From: Bin87 sp965115825 | GTDB taxonomy: Bacteria; Chloroflexota; Dehalococcoidia; Lucifugimonadales; UBA3495 | Reading direction: 5' to 3' | NCBI GenBank assembly: GCA_965115825.1 | Contig: OZ220464.1 | Coordinates: 372,001-436,000, forward strand | Length of the DNA stretch: 64,000 bases | In this document: positions 50,544-59,043 of the stretch, in pieces | Position numbering within the stretch: position 1 is the stretch's first letter | How the letters are laid out: each line of letters starts with the position of its first letter | Notes under the pieces: model-generated | The model's input: the letters and a program-made list of their open reading frames with translations, nothing else | Database searches by the model: none | What the model was told of the DNA's origin: nothing | Program-made: the position numbers and the translations under genes

Positions 50544-50752
50544 AAGGGCCTCCGACCGCGCCACCCGGCGACCGCATCGCCGGCAACGCTGCCAGCCGAG
50601 TATAGCACCCGCCTCCCGAATGCCGCAAACGACGCCCTCTCCAACTTCAAGCGTCACTCCCGACACGCCGCCAGCTCCTCCGCGGCCCATCGCCCTTCCG
50701 GCGAAAGCCGGAACCCGGGACGCTCAAGCAAAAAACGGTGGACTGGCCGAGG

Positions 50753-51760
50753 CTAAATCTCCCGAAACTCCGGTTCCGCCGGCTCCACATAAAAGTTGTT
50801 CGCCCACAGGTCATCGATGATGGCCTGGTCTCCCTCGGTAAGCGGCGGCGTGTCCACAGCCTCCGAGTACTCCTTCAGCTCCGCCAGCGTCGTGAAGTTC
50901 GGCAGCACGCTGGTGATGGTAGGCTGGCGCAGCACAAACTGGATGGCCGCCTGGCTCATGCTGCGTCCGGCCTCCTCTCCCGCCAGGAACTTCACCTGCT
51001 CCACCTTCACCAGCGCCTCGCTCAGCCACTGGTGGCGCCGATAGGAACGATGGTCGTTCTCATCAAACTCCGGCGGCGCGTCATAGCGTCCGGTCAGCGC
51101 CTCCGACGCATGGGGCACCCGCGACAGCAAGCCCACCCGCTCTTTCTCCGCGATGGGGAAAAAGTCCTTGGCCGGATCCTGCTCCAGGATGCTGTAAATA
51201 ATCTGGCAGCTGCTCACGTGCCGCTCCTCCATGCTGGCCTGCCCCTCCTCAAACCACCCAATGTCCGGGCCCAGCGCCGCGCCGTAGTAGCGGATTTTGC
51301 CCTCATGTTTCAGCGCCTCCAGCGTCTCAAACACATCGTCGTCCTCAATCGCGGCGATGCGCGGGTTGTGCAGCTGATACAGGTCAATGTAGTCGGTGTT
51401 CAGCCGACGCAGCGACTGCTCGCAGGCAAAGCGGATGAACTCCGGCTCAAACTTCTGCGGACGCTCCTGATGCCCAACCCGCGGCGTCGTCTGGTCGTAA
51501 ATGTCGTAGCCGAACTTGGTGGCGATAATCATCTCGTGGCGACGGTGGCTCATGAACTTGGCCAGAATCTCCTCGCCGTAGCCGTCGCCGTAAGTGTCGG
51601 CAGTGTCAAAAAAGTTGATGCCCGCCTCAAAGGCCTCCTCCAGCAGCTGACGCCGGGTCTCCTCCGGAATGCGGCCCCACCAGTTGGTAGCCACAGTCCA
51701 AACGCCGAAGCCAACTTCGGAAAGCAAAAGATCAGTGCGGGGCAACTCTCGGTATTTCAT
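50753..51760 (-). CDS. Aldo/keto reductase (perakine reductase/YghZ-like group)
   Basis: 335 aa, cytosolic NADPH-dependent reductase. GFGVWTVATNWWG, INFFDTADTYGDGYGEEIL with catalytic Asp and Tyr, IIATKFGYDIY (Lys), and DLYQLHNPR (His) make up the active site. SEVGFG at the N-terminus and QFVLRQPTITSVLP near the C-terminus are typical of the longer AKR group. AAGGAA lies 10 bases before the ATG. Not in an obvious operon. Confidence 0.9.
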   Translation of the reverse strand: MKYRELPRTDLLLSEVGFGVWTVATNWWGRIPEETRRQLLEEAFEAGINFFDTADTYGDGYGEEILAKFMSHRRHEMIIATKFGYDIYDQTTPRVGHQERPQKFEPEFIRFACEQSLRRLNTDYIDLYQLHNPRIAAIEDDDVFETLEALKHEGKIRYYGAALGPDIGWFEEGQASMEERHVSSCQIIYSILEQDPAKDFFPIAEKERVGLLSRVPHASEALTGRYDAPPEFDENDHRSYRRHQWLSEALVKVEQVKFLAGEEAGRSMSQAAIQFVLRQPTITSVLPNFTTLAELKEYSEAVDTPPLTEGDQAIIDDLWANNFYVEPAEPEFREI

Positions 51761-51791
51761 AGCAATGCATTCCTTTGTGATTGGGATAAGC

Positions 51792-52241
51792 CTAGGCTGC
51801 AGTATAAACCTCTTGCGGGCTGACTATCGACGCCAGTAACTCGGCAGCCTCGGCGTTTCGCTCAGCATACCCGTATATTCCGGTATGCGATGGGTCGTGG
51901 GATTCCCCCAATGCCACAAATTCTATATCGAGGTTCAAGTCGATTCTGCATTGGGCGGTGGTGATACCGACGTTGAGCGTTGCGAATACCGCATTGCGAT
52001 TGATGCGAAAGCCCTTGTCGGACAGGGCGCGGCGGACGCCGTCGATTTGAGCGGAACGTTCTGAGCCGTGGAATATCTCCAACCAGTTGGTGGACAGGTA
52101 CTCCTCCCCTGGGCGGAGATAAAACGCCGCCGGGATTGGTATGCCGCTATTGCCAATATCACGCGGTCGACAGTAGCGCGCTACGTGATGCGAGTCCGCA
52201 AGCGCCCGGCGCCCGGGCGTTCCTTGAACCATGTGAACCAA
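51792..52241 (-). CDS. Unknown protein of overlapping pair, downstream member
   Basis: 149 aa at most. The conserved-looking part starts near residue 24: GIPIPAAFYLRPGEEYLSTNWLEIF, then RSAQIDGVRRALSDKGFRI and ESHDPSHTGIYGYAERNAEAAELLA. No catalytic motif recognised. Its first ATG lies 61 bases inside the upstream gene in another frame, so either the proteins overlap or this one begins later at an unseen start. Order and strand follow the restriction-modification operon, so it may belong to that island. Confidence 0.55.
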   Translation of the reverse strand: MVHMVQGTPGRRALADSHHVARYCRPRDIGNSGIPIPAAFYLRPGEEYLSTNWLEIFHGSERSAQIDGVRRALSDKGFRINRNAVFATLNVGITTAQCRIDLNLDIEFVALGESHDPSHTGIYGYAERNAEAAELLASIVSPQEVYTAA

Positions 52242-52672
52242 TCTGTCATACCTACCAAGCGTTCCGCAATCAAATCTTGATTGAGGACAGCGTCTTTTCT
52301 GTCAAGATCTATGAAATGACCATTGGACTTGCGTACAGCATAATCGACCTGCTCCCCATCGAGAAAATACAGAGATACCGAGCTCTTGTCCGTAAAGTGC
52401 CAGTGGGCGCAAATCCACCCGTCTCGCGTCGTCCCCAAATCCACTTCCCCCTCCTCCGACTCCACCGCGCCGAAAAACGCCAGGAACCCCCGCGCGCTTT
52501 CCAGCGTAGCCGGCGCATCGCCCTCCTCCAAATCCGCATCCGAGGCCAGATAAGCCAGCCGCTCAGCCAGCCCGGCGCAACCCCACCCACGCAAAACCTC
52601 ACACACCTCACCAATAGAGGCAAGGCCAGCAACAGCATCCGCCGCCAGAGGACGTCGGAAAATAGCACTCAT
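52181..52672 (-). CDS. Unknown protein of overlapping pair, upstream member
   Basis: 163 aa. N-terminal 60 residues are helical (GLAERLAYLASDADLEEGDAPATLES). From about residue 65: RGFLAFFGAVESEEGEVDLGTT, then DGWICAHWHFTDKSSVSLYFLDGEQVDYAVRKSN, probably a compact beta-sheet fold. No known family is recognised. Begins 21 bases after the restriction enzyme gene on the same strand and overlaps the 149-aa gene. Could be a small accessory or toxin-antitoxin type protein. Confidence 0.6.
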   Translation of the reverse strand: MSAIFRRPLAADAVAGLASIGEVCEVLRGWGCAGLAERLAYLASDADLEEGDAPATLESARGFLAFFGAVESEEGEVDLGTTRDGWICAHWHFTDKSSVSLYFLDGEQVDYAVRKSNGHFIDLDRKDAVLNQDLIAERLVGMTDWFTWFKERPGAGRLRTRIT

Positions 52673-52693
52673 AATCTCACGGTAGCGCTTATT

Positions 52694-53452
52694 CTAGGCA
52701 GGGTTGATTTCCGCGATGATTTCCAGCAATTCGTCATACGTCCCGGAGCCGCCGATGTAATCCCAAGTTTCTGAGCCCATCAGCACTTCATTATCTATGT
52801 CCATAATCTGTTTAGTAAATGGGTGGTTGTACGCTTTTCTTGTTACAAAGGGATTGTAAGTAAGGCCCATAAGGGCTTTAGCTCCTTCGACGCGTTGCCT
52901 ATCCATCATGGCAAGAAAGTACAGCATTTTCCGTTTGGACTCAGAAGCGATGTCGAGGTTAGGCCGCGGGGTTTTCAATTCCATGAACAGAGGCCCGCCA
53001 GGGAAGTCTCCGATATAAAGGTCAGCCTTGGAGGAGCGAATACTCGAACCGCCACCTCGTGAGTTGATGACATCATTCAGCTCAGTATCCCGGTTTGGGA
53101 CTCTGTGGTTTGGGTTTCCGCGACGGGGTGCTCGTAATTCTGTCACGATTTGCTCAATCAAATTGCAGGCAGCGTCATTCAACTCACCCTCGACTGTCCG
53201 TTCTAAAGCAACATCGCTGAACCTATCTTTTGACACGGCTTCCGCAATCTTCGGGTATAGCCCGCGCCCCATATTTGTAACGATGCTGCGTTCCGTTCGT
53301 GCGGCTACCAAAGCTTCATCGGAGAAAATGAGACGGTGAAACGGGTAAGCATCGGTTGCATCTGCGCCCACCCAACGTTTCAAGACAGGATCTTGCTCTG
53401 ACACCCAATCCTGCATCAATTTCTTTACTGTTGCCCGCGTTTGCGCCTTCAT
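52694..53452 (-). CDS. TdeIII-like type II restriction endonuclease
   Basis: 252 aa from ATG at 53452, five bases after the methylase stop. AARTERSIVTNMGRGLYPKIAEAV and the C-terminal PD-(D/E)XK-like core ADLYIGDFPGGPLFMELKTPRPN (Asp 144, Glu 158, Lys 160) match the TdeIII group, named for an enzyme that cuts GGNCC. Recognition here is not known. The preceding gene encodes the matching N4-cytosine-type methylase, so the pair forms a complete restriction-modification system. Confidence 0.8.
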   Translation of the reverse strand: MKAQTRATVKKLMQDWVSEQDPVLKRWVGADATDAYPFHRLIFSDEALVAARTERSIVTNMGRGLYPKIAEAVSKDRFSDVALERTVEGELNDAACNLIEQIVTELRAPRRGNPNHRVPNRDTELNDVINSRGGGSSIRSSKADLYIGDFPGGPLFMELKTPRPNLDIASESKRKMLYFLAMMDRQRVEGAKALMGLTYNPFVTRKAYNHPFTKQIMDIDNEVLMGSETWDYIGGSGTYDELLEIIAEINPA

Positions 53453-53457
53453 AGCTA

Positions 53458-54627
53458 TTACGGCCTCCAAACGAAGATGCTCTCGTAAAACTCCCCAGCG
53501 CGTCGCCCCGTTCGTCGGTTGACGTGCCGATGTAGTTCGGTTTCGATTTCCAACCCCAAGTTGTCAGCGATTTCACGGTACAGGTTGCGGCGATCGTGGA
53601 CTACTACCACCATCCTACCACCGCGGTTTAAGTTCCTTATAACGTTGCGGAACACCTGCTCAATGTTGTCCCGGTATGTCGACTGCGCGGCTTGCGAGAT
53701 TCCGCGTTTAGCCGCGCCGATTTCGCGGTCTTCATTCCAGTGCAGGCCCAGGAGTTCGTAAGCATAGCGGTGCTGTTCGTGATAATCAATCAAGCCCACG
53801 TAAGGCGGGGATGTTATCACTAGATCGCATTGCGGAAATTCAACGTTGCGGGAGTCCCCAAAAACAACCTCCGCCTTGGCCTCGCTTTGTAGCAAGGAAA
53901 ATTCTCTGATGCGCTTAACCGCATCCAGACTGTACCGTTTTAAAAACTGCCGCGCGCTTTCCGTGGGGCTACAAATCCGACCGTGCTTGTAGCACTGGTA
54001 AGGCTCGGTCTGGGGTTTTTTAGGGAAGTCCAAATCAAAATGGGTGGTCATTCTGGCCGAACGTGCAGAGCGCGACAAGATTACTTTGAGGAGGTCTTGG
54101 TAGCGGTAATCCTGAATCACCGCTTGGTAGCTCCGCAATTCACTCAGGGCTTGCGGCGCAAACCAGTTTTGCAGGTAGAAGCTGGTCTCATAGGATGCTT
54201 CCTTTTCAAGCAGCATCGCACCACAGGCATCATCGCTGCGATGATAAGCGTCAAGGACTTCTTCCTCAACCAGGCTGACGTTGTAATCGGTTGTCTTTAC
54301 CTGGCTCAGCAGGCAGTTGAACTCTGAAACGTCGCACCCAAAGCTCTCTACGCCCAACGCTTTAGCCTCTACCAGAGTAGTGCCTGAACCACAGAACGGA
54401 TCAACAACCACAGCAGGGCGGTACTTCCGCAAGAAAATCTCGACGATCTGCGGAACGAATTTTCCCAAATAAGGATGCAGGCGGTGGACATGTTTGGTTC
54501 GCTGACGCTCTGGCAAATCCCGTTCGCGCCAGTTCAAGTTCAATCTATCCAAGTTGGTAGCCGGGCTAATTGCCTCGAAATCGGTGAAAGGCTGCAATTC
54601 AGGTTGCGCCACGATTGCCGTTGTCAT
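53458..54627 (-). CDS. Type II DNA methyltransferase (SPPY class, N4-cytosine likely)
   Basis: 389 aa from ATG at 54627 (MTTAIVAQPE). Motif I VVDPFCGSGTTLVEA at 74-88 precedes motif IV TSPPYVGLIDYHEQHRYAYELLG with SPPY at 273-276; SPPY and this order favour N4-cytosine methylation. HPYLGKFVPQIVEIFLRKY just before motif I and MVVVVHDRRNLY near the end are also typical. It protects host DNA from the downstream endonuclease. Between a small unknown gene upstream (5-base gap) and the endonuclease gene. Confidence 0.88.
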   Translation of the reverse strand: MTTAIVAQPELQPFTDFEAISPATNLDRLNLNWRERDLPERQRTKHVHRLHPYLGKFVPQIVEIFLRKYRPAVVVDPFCGSGTTLVEAKALGVESFGCDVSEFNCLLSQVKTTDYNVSLVEEEVLDAYHRSDDACGAMLLEKEASYETSFYLQNWFAPQALSELRSYQAVIQDYRYQDLLKVILSRSARSARMTTHFDLDFPKKPQTEPYQCYKHGRICSPTESARQFLKRYSLDAVKRIREFSLLQSEAKAEVVFGDSRNVEFPQCDLVITSPPYVGLIDYHEQHRYAYELLGLHWNEDREIGAAKRGISQAAQSTYRDNIEQVFRNVIRNLNRGGRMVVVVHDRRNLYREIADNLGLEIETELHRHVNRRTGRRAGEFYESIFVWRP

Positions 54628-54632
54628 AATGA

Positions 54633-54977
54633 TCAGTACCCCAAATGCAATATGATGTAATCGTCGTTCCACGGCAGATTGGCAAGCCAATCCAGTAGGA
54701 GCGTTCTTTCCGATTGCGAGAGGCTTTTCTCGGTTGCCCAGCCCGTTGCCCTACGCATCATACCAGCGCGCCGGAACTCGCAAAAGCCCCCATCTTCCCA
54801 GTGTTCATCCTCCCTATCATCTCCCAAGGGGTCAGCCAAGCCCCGGGCGTCTAGATCGCCGTAATAGGCATCTAGCCCTGTCGTCGGTGAAGACCTCAAG
54901 TCTGCCATGAACTGCAAAATCGGTTGAGCCGGTTCTTCCAAATACCGGACATTGACCACCCCAATTGACAAACTCAT
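54633..54977 (-). CDS. Unknown small protein leading the restriction-modification operon
   Basis: 114 aa, acidic, GGGGAGG before the ATG. C-terminal RTLLLDWLANLPWNDDYIILHLGY has a counterpart (ALFLGIYNLPWQDDEIAFYW) in the gene at 55618, so both belong to one small unknown family. No helix-turn-helix is evident, so it is not a standard C-protein. It stops 5 bases before the methylase ATG and must be co-transcribed. Role in control or immunity of the system is possible only by position. Confidence 0.65.
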   Translation of the reverse strand: MSLSIGVVNVRYLEEPAQPILQFMADLRSSPTTGLDAYYGDLDARGLADPLGDDREDEHWEDGGFCEFRRAGMMRRATGWATEKSLSQSERTLLLDWLANLPWNDDYIILHLGY

Positions 54978-55155
54978 CCTCGCCTCCCCAAAAAATCAAG
55001 CTGCCTCTGGTTTAGCGGACCCGCCCGGCCCCCGTCAACGCCCTCCTGTCATCATATTCTCCGGCTGCCCTCCCCGTGGGAATGTCGCAGAATGCGGCTG
55101 CGCAGCGGCTGTGACGCCTCCTTCCGCCAATCGACCACTACCCCGCGCGGAACCT

Positions 55156-55518
55156 TCACGAACGGGCCACCGCCATCATCTCGGCATCGGTCAGCCCGGC
55201 AGTGGCTGCTCGGAATCCTGCCATCGCCTCATCAAACGGCATCCTGTCAAAAGGGCAGAGAGTTGACCGCCCATCGCGGCGGGCTATTACCCGGAACCCG
55301 TCGGCGACAAAATCCTCGGCACAGTCGTCGTCAACCGTGAACGTGGGGCAGTTGCGTTCCCAGCCGGATCGGAGAGCGCCCACCAAAAGATCCAGTATCA
55401 ATTCCCCGATGTCCAGCCCCGCCTCTTCGGCGCGGTCTCGCAGCTCCGACGCCAAACGCGGCGTAATGGACACCGACACCACCTCGTACCCATCGCCCTG
55501 GTCTGCGTGGCGCTTCAT
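55156..55518 (-). CDS. Ribbon-helix-helix-like small protein
   Basis: 120 aa, AGGAG 8 bases before the ATG. YEVVSVSITPRLASELRDRAEEAGLDIGELILDLL (about 10-45) has the beta-strand plus two-helix pattern of ribbon-helix-helix DNA-binding domains such as antitoxins. The acidic C-terminal half (PTFTVDDDCAEDFVADGF and on) is unrecognised and could be a partner-binding region. No clear toxin is adjacent. Confidence 0.6.
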   Translation of the reverse strand: MKRHADQGDGYEVVSVSITPRLASELRDRAEEAGLDIGELILDLLVGALRSGWERNCPTFTVDDDCAEDFVADGFRVIARRDGRSTLCPFDRMPFDEAMAGFRAATAGLTDAEMMAVARS

Positions 55519-55617
55519 ACGACAATCTCCTGCTCAGGGATAGGGAGCGCATTATACCCATCAATCGCATCATTTGCATCTGCGTCAGGCATACCGGCAA
55601 AGCGCGCCGCCTTTCCG

Positions 55618-56037
55618 TCAGCATCTTGCCGCCTTGCCGCCATCCTCATCGCCATCGCCGTCCCCCCAGTAAAACGCTATCTCATCATCCTGCCACGGCA
55701 GATTGTAAATGCCCAAAAACAGCGCCGCCCGTTGCGGCCAGTCCAGCCGCTCATCGGCGGCCCACCGATGAGCGCGAGCGTCCAGCTCGGCCCGACCAAA
55801 GCGATGGCAGCCATCCTCCGGCCAGCCGCTGCACCCGAACGGCCGCCCATCGCATTCCGGATCAACCACCATATCAAACAGAAAATCGTAAAGCGGCGAT
55901 CCACTGACCGCCAGAACACCCGCGATTTCAAGGGAGCCGGCCAAAGTAGGAAACGCGCAGCGAGCAGTCTCAGGCCGGAACCGTCCCCAAACTCTCGCGC
56001 ACTGCCTCAACCATCCGGCCAAAGCCGACATCGTCAA
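55618..56037 (-). CDS. Unknown small protein, relative of 54633
   Basis: At most 139 aa; the first 22 codons overlap the DUF1802 gene, so the true start may be internal. FLFDMVVDPECDGRPFGCSGWPEDGCHRFGRAELDARAHRW in two parts, then LDWPQRAALFLGIYNLPWQDDEIAFYWGD, which resembles the C-terminus of the protein at 54633. Ends with an acidic Asp/Gly run. Same strand as its neighbours. No function known. Confidence 0.5.
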   Translation of the reverse strand: MTMSALAGWLRQCARVWGRFRPETARCAFPTLAGSLEIAGVLAVSGSPLYDFLFDMVVDPECDGRPFGCSGWPEDGCHRFGRAELDARAHRWAADERLDWPQRAALFLGIYNLPWQDDEIAFYWGDGDGDEDGGKAARC

Positions 56038-56560
56038 CCGCCGGAACCGCCGCGCCCAGCCGCACGGTGGGAATAACGTCCACCCACGACTTGCAGCCGC
56101 CGTATTCGGGAATGAACGGCACGGTAGTGGGATTTTCCATCCGATACACCCGCACCAGCATTACCGTCAGCGGCGTCATCGGCTTCCAGTGCAGCCGCGA
56201 CTCCGCGTAAGCCTCCGCCCAGATATGATGCGGCGCCAGGCTGGACACCATATCCAAGCGGTCGATTTCCAGCAGCTCATGGACGCGAGCCCAGTGGGTA
56301 AAAGTCACGGCGTCGGTGTCGCTGGGTTCGTCGGCCAGCAGACGCCGCAGCGCGGCCTGATGACTGCCCTTCAGCAGATCTTCCCGCTGGTGCAGGTACG
56401 TAGGGTACAGCAGAAACTCCGGATGCATCACCCGGAAGTCCTTGCCCTCTTCGTGAATGCCGCCTTTGCGCAGCATCAGAATCTGGGCGCCGTCGGCCAG
56501 CGCCTGCACGGTAACCGCCCACTCCTTCAAAGCAAGCTGGCAGGTTGCGGGAGTAGTCAT
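55970..56560 (-). CDS. DUF1802 family protein
   Basis: 196 aa. LKEWAVTVQALADGAQILMLRKGGIHEEG at 10-38 and HPEFLLYPTYLHQ at about 46-58 are diagnostic of DUF1802; LRVHWKPMTPL-like and VRVYRMENPTTVPFIPEYGGCKSWVD in the second half also fit. GAGAGG lies upstream of the ATG. Family function is unknown; found in cyanobacteria, Chloroflexi and archaea. No membrane segments. Confidence 0.85.
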   Translation of the reverse strand: MTTPATCQLALKEWAVTVQALADGAQILMLRKGGIHEEGKDFRVMHPEFLLYPTYLHQREDLLKGSHQAALRRLLADEPSDTDAVTFTHWARVHELLEIDRLDMVSSLAPHHIWAEAYAESRLHWKPMTPLTVMLVRVYRMENPTTVPFIPEYGGCKSWVDVIPTVRLGAAVPAVDDVGFGRMVEAVRESLGTVPA

Positions 56561-56729
56561 ATCGTCAACCTCTCCGGTAATTCAGCAGTCTCTCATCATA
56601 ATACCCACGCGCATAAAATCCGCGCATCCATCATAAACCCCCACCCCACCGTCATCCCCGCGCAACCGGGAACCCTGAGCGGCACTATGCCGCCCCCACC
56701 GCCCAACGATGTTACCACACCTCGCCCCT

Positions 56730-57206
56730 TCACTTCCCCCGGTTGCAGAACTCTCCATAGTCAGGCACATCCTCGCCCAGCACATACAGCCAATAGTAGG
56801 TGCCGGTGTCGCCCATATACTTGAACTGCTTGCGCACGTCTTTCAGAACCGCGTAAAAGTCCCCGTGCGACCGCAGATAGTTGCGGATGTCGCCGTCATA
56901 CTCTTCCTCCAACTCAATGAGACGCTGGGCATTGTGCACCGTTGCGGCAATCTTGCGTCGGTTGCGGATGATGCGCGCGTCCGCGGCCAGCGTGTCAATG
57001 GCCGACTCGTCCATCGCAGCGACCGCAGCCACGTCAAACCCTCGAAACCCTGCCTGAAAGCCCGGCCATTTGCCGTTCACCACTTTCCAGGACATTCCGC
57101 TCTGGAAAACCGCCTTCGTCATCACCTCCAGGTAGTCGTTCAGACTCTGCGGCTCAACCTGCTCCGGCGCCTCATGATGCGTCCGATGCTCATGTCGAAT
57201 AGTCAT
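56730..57206 (-). CDS. DNA-3-methyladenine glycosylase I (Tag)-like protein
   Basis: 158 aa. LNDYLEVMTKAVFQSGMSWKVVNGKWPGFQAGFRGFD, in which Glu, Met-Trp and Lys-Trp positions match the adenine-glycosylase fold, and ADARIIRNRRKIAATVHNAQRLIELEEEYD, the hairpin region. It is shorter than Tag (about 187 aa) and lacks the N-terminal Cys/Trp zinc part (MQRCxW), so lesion specificity is uncertain. Begins 7 bases after tatD, with AGGAGG inside the tatD end; the two are an operon. Possible DNA repair role. Confidence 0.8.
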   Translation of the reverse strand: MTIRHEHRTHHEAPEQVEPQSLNDYLEVMTKAVFQSGMSWKVVNGKWPGFQAGFRGFDVAAVAAMDESAIDTLAADARIIRNRRKIAATVHNAQRLIELEEEYDGDIRNYLRSHGDFYAVLKDVRKQFKYMGDTGTYYWLYVLGEDVPDYGEFCNRGK

Positions 57207-57213
57207 CGCGCTG

Positions 57214-58041
57214 CTATCCTCCTGCCGGCTTCACGCCGCCCGGCCTACTGGGCGCTTCCAGACCCAGCAGGTTGCTCAGATTGGCCGTGGTCGCCTCCGC
57301 CACTTCCTCCACCGATATGCCCTTGACCGTCGCCAGACACTGCGCCACCTCCGCCAGATGCCGCGGTTCCGTCCAGTTATGGCGGTGCTTCTTGAAAGGC
57401 TGCGGGTAGGCGTCCGTTTCCAGCACTATGTGCTCCAGCGGCACATTCCGCGCCACCTCCCGCAGCTCCGGCAGCCGAGTCAGCGGACGCGCCAGCGAGA
57501 TGCAAAACCCGCACTCAATCGCCGCCCGGGCCGTCTCCGCATCTCCCTGAAAGTAGTGCATCGCGCCGCCCACCTCCCCGGCCTTCTCCTCCCGCAGTAT
57601 CTTGAACACGTCGGGGTGCGACTCCCGCGAATGAAAGATGATGGGCAGCCCCAGGCTTTTCGCCAGATGGATGTGCTGCCTAAACACCTGCTCCTGCACT
57701 CCATGATCCGGCGAATCGGGCATATAGTCCAGCCCAACCTCCGATATGCACACCACCCGGCGATTGTCCCTCGCCAGCGATTCCAGACGCGCGTAGGATT
57801 CATCATCCACCGGCTGCCACGCCTGCATCGGATGGATGCCCACCCCGGCATAAAACATCGGATGCTCCTCCGCCAGCGCAATGCACCTCTCCGTGGATTC
57901 TATCGTCGTCCCCGCCAGCACGATATAACCCACCCCCGCCTCGTGTGAGCGCTGTATGATGCCCGACAGCTCGGCGGGACCAAACTCCTCATACTGATCC
58001 AGATGGGTGTGGGCGTCGCAGAAGATAGCGTTTCCGAGCAT
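57214..58041 (-). CDS. TatD-family metal-dependent hydrolase (DNase)
   Basis: 275 aa TIM barrel. Metal ligands: HTHLDQY at residues 11-17, Glu in EVGLDYM, His in IIFHSRESH, MHYFQGD, and Asp in LETDAYPQ. ATG at 58041 with AGGAGG 8 bases upstream. TatD proteins are 3'-5' exonucleases and may process DNA ends; this fits the adjacent glycosylase gene, although the family is broadly distributed and substrate is not certain. First gene of the pair. Confidence 0.92.
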   Translation of the reverse strand: MLGNAIFCDAHTHLDQYEEFGPAELSGIIQRSHEAGVGYIVLAGTTIESTERCIALAEEHPMFYAGVGIHPMQAWQPVDDESYARLESLARDNRRVVCISEVGLDYMPDSPDHGVQEQVFRQHIHLAKSLGLPIIFHSRESHPDVFKILREEKAGEVGGAMHYFQGDAETARAAIECGFCISLARPLTRLPELREVARNVPLEHIVLETDAYPQPFKKHRHNWTEPRHLAEVAQCLATVKGISVEEVAEATTANLSNLLGLEAPSRPGGVKPAGG

Positions 58042-58118
58042 TGGGCCAGCCTCCTGAAATGCCGAACTCTAGCCATCGGCATCAACCGCCCCGATTATAC
58101 CACCCCAACGTCCGCTGA

Positions 58119-58158
58119 ACGAATTCCCGATGCCTGCCACGAATTCCCGATGCCTGCC
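58119..58158. repeat. Perfect tandem 20-bp duplication
   Basis: ACGAATTCCCGATGCCTGCC occurs at 58119-58138 and again at 58139-58158. It is at the start of a 1-kb gene-free, C-rich stretch (58042-59043). Confidence 0.8.
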
Positions 58159-58180
58159 GATGAATGCCCCGACCCCAGCC

Positions 58181-58277
58181 GCCACCACCATCCCAATCCC
58201 GACACCGCAGCCACCTCCCACCGACACCCGCCAAAACCCGCCACCACCATCCCAATCCCGACACCGCAGCCACCTCC
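58181..58277. repeat. Direct repeat of about 38-40 bp
   Basis: The segment beginning GCCACCACCATCCCAATCCC at 58181 recurs at 58240 (period 59) and extends over CGACACCGCAGCCACCTCC. Part of its flank (CCGACACCCGCCAAAACCCG) also recurs near 58459. These long C-rich repeats make spurious open frames on the minus strand. Confidence 0.75.
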
Positions 58278-58295
58278 ACACCACACCCCAACCCC

Positions 58296-58572
58296 ATCCT
58301 GCCCCCCAAATCCCGTAAATTCCGCTTCTGACAAGCCACATCCCGCCCCATCCCCCGCAGCCACCTCCCCACAGCACAACCCACCTCATCCTGAAAATCC
58401 CCAAATCCAGTAAATCCCGCTTCTGACAACCCCCCGCATCGCAACCCAACCCCCTCCCACCGACACCCGCCAAAACCCGCAACCGCCAACCCACCCCCAT
58501 CCCCCGCAGCCATCTCCCTACCACAACCCCATCCTGAAAATCCCAAAATCCCGTAAATCCTGATTCTGACAA
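58296..58572 (+). repeat. Dispersed intergenic repeat, three copies (left cluster)
   Basis: Copies at about 58296-58337, 58388-58430 and 58531-58572 follow the pattern ATCCTGAAAATCCCAAAATC, then CNGTAAATCCTGATTCTGAC plus AA. The first is the most diverged. All face the same way and are the same family as the cluster at 60179. Sequences of this AATCC/TTCTGACAA type are seen widely between genes; not an insertion sequence. Confidence 0.8.
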
Positions 58573-58580
58573 CCCCCCTA

Positions 58581-58609
58581 TTGCACCACGCACGCCAGTG
58601 CGCTATAAT
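58581..58609 (+). promoter_or_regulatory. Strong sigma70-type promoter
   Basis: TTGCAC (58581-58586), 17 bases, TATAAT (58604-58609). It begins 9 bases after the last left-cluster repeat. Predicted start near 58616, about 430 bases before the nearest ATG. Confidence 0.6.
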
Positions 58610-58615
58610 ACCTCC

Positions 58616-59043
58616 GTCAGGCTAATCCAACGGCCCCGCGCGAACCGTCGGATACCCGTCCCATCCCAGTGCACAGGCCAGGACACCGCCCGACGCCAAA
58701 ATCCAGCCAGGAGGCTAAAACAAGAGTTCAACGGGGTTCAGGATAACACGGTCTAATCCGCCGCAACCAGTACTTTGCGGCACGTCGGATCCATTGCACC
58801 ACTGTAGGTGCGCCGGAGGTCGGTCACATTACCCGGCTGGCGCACCCAGCACGGCGGGCGTCACCACCGCTGCGCGAGGACGACCACTGCCCAAGCAGCC
58901 GTCAGCACGCGCAAGACTAGGACGTAAATAGCAAGCCACGCTCTCGGGCCGTAGCGCCGACATCCTGAACCCCCACGAACCCCAACAACCAACCAACCAA
59001 ACCAACAACACCCACCAACCCAACCAGGAGGCCACCCAAGCCA
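58616..59043 (+). ncRNA. Candidate structured leader or small RNA
   Basis: Driven by the promoter at 58581. It contains a 7-bp hairpin (GCCGCAA / TTGCGGC, 58760-58781) and an 8-bp inverted repeat GGTGCGCC / GGCGCACC (58807-58846) with further inner pairing. The last 60 bases are CAAC-type simple sequence ending in AGGAGG (59026-59031) before the ATG at 59044. No match to RNase P, SRP, tmRNA or 6S signatures was recognised. It may be a long 5' leader or an independent RNA. Confidence 0.35.

Noticed and set aside
58069..58593. Three overlapping minus-strand frames rich in Gly and Trp
   Set aside because: They arise from C-rich direct repeats; different frames encode similar repeats, with no start signals or family match.
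58616..59043. RNase P, SRP, 6S or tmRNA gene
   Set aside because: None of the conserved core sequences of these RNAs was found on either strand.
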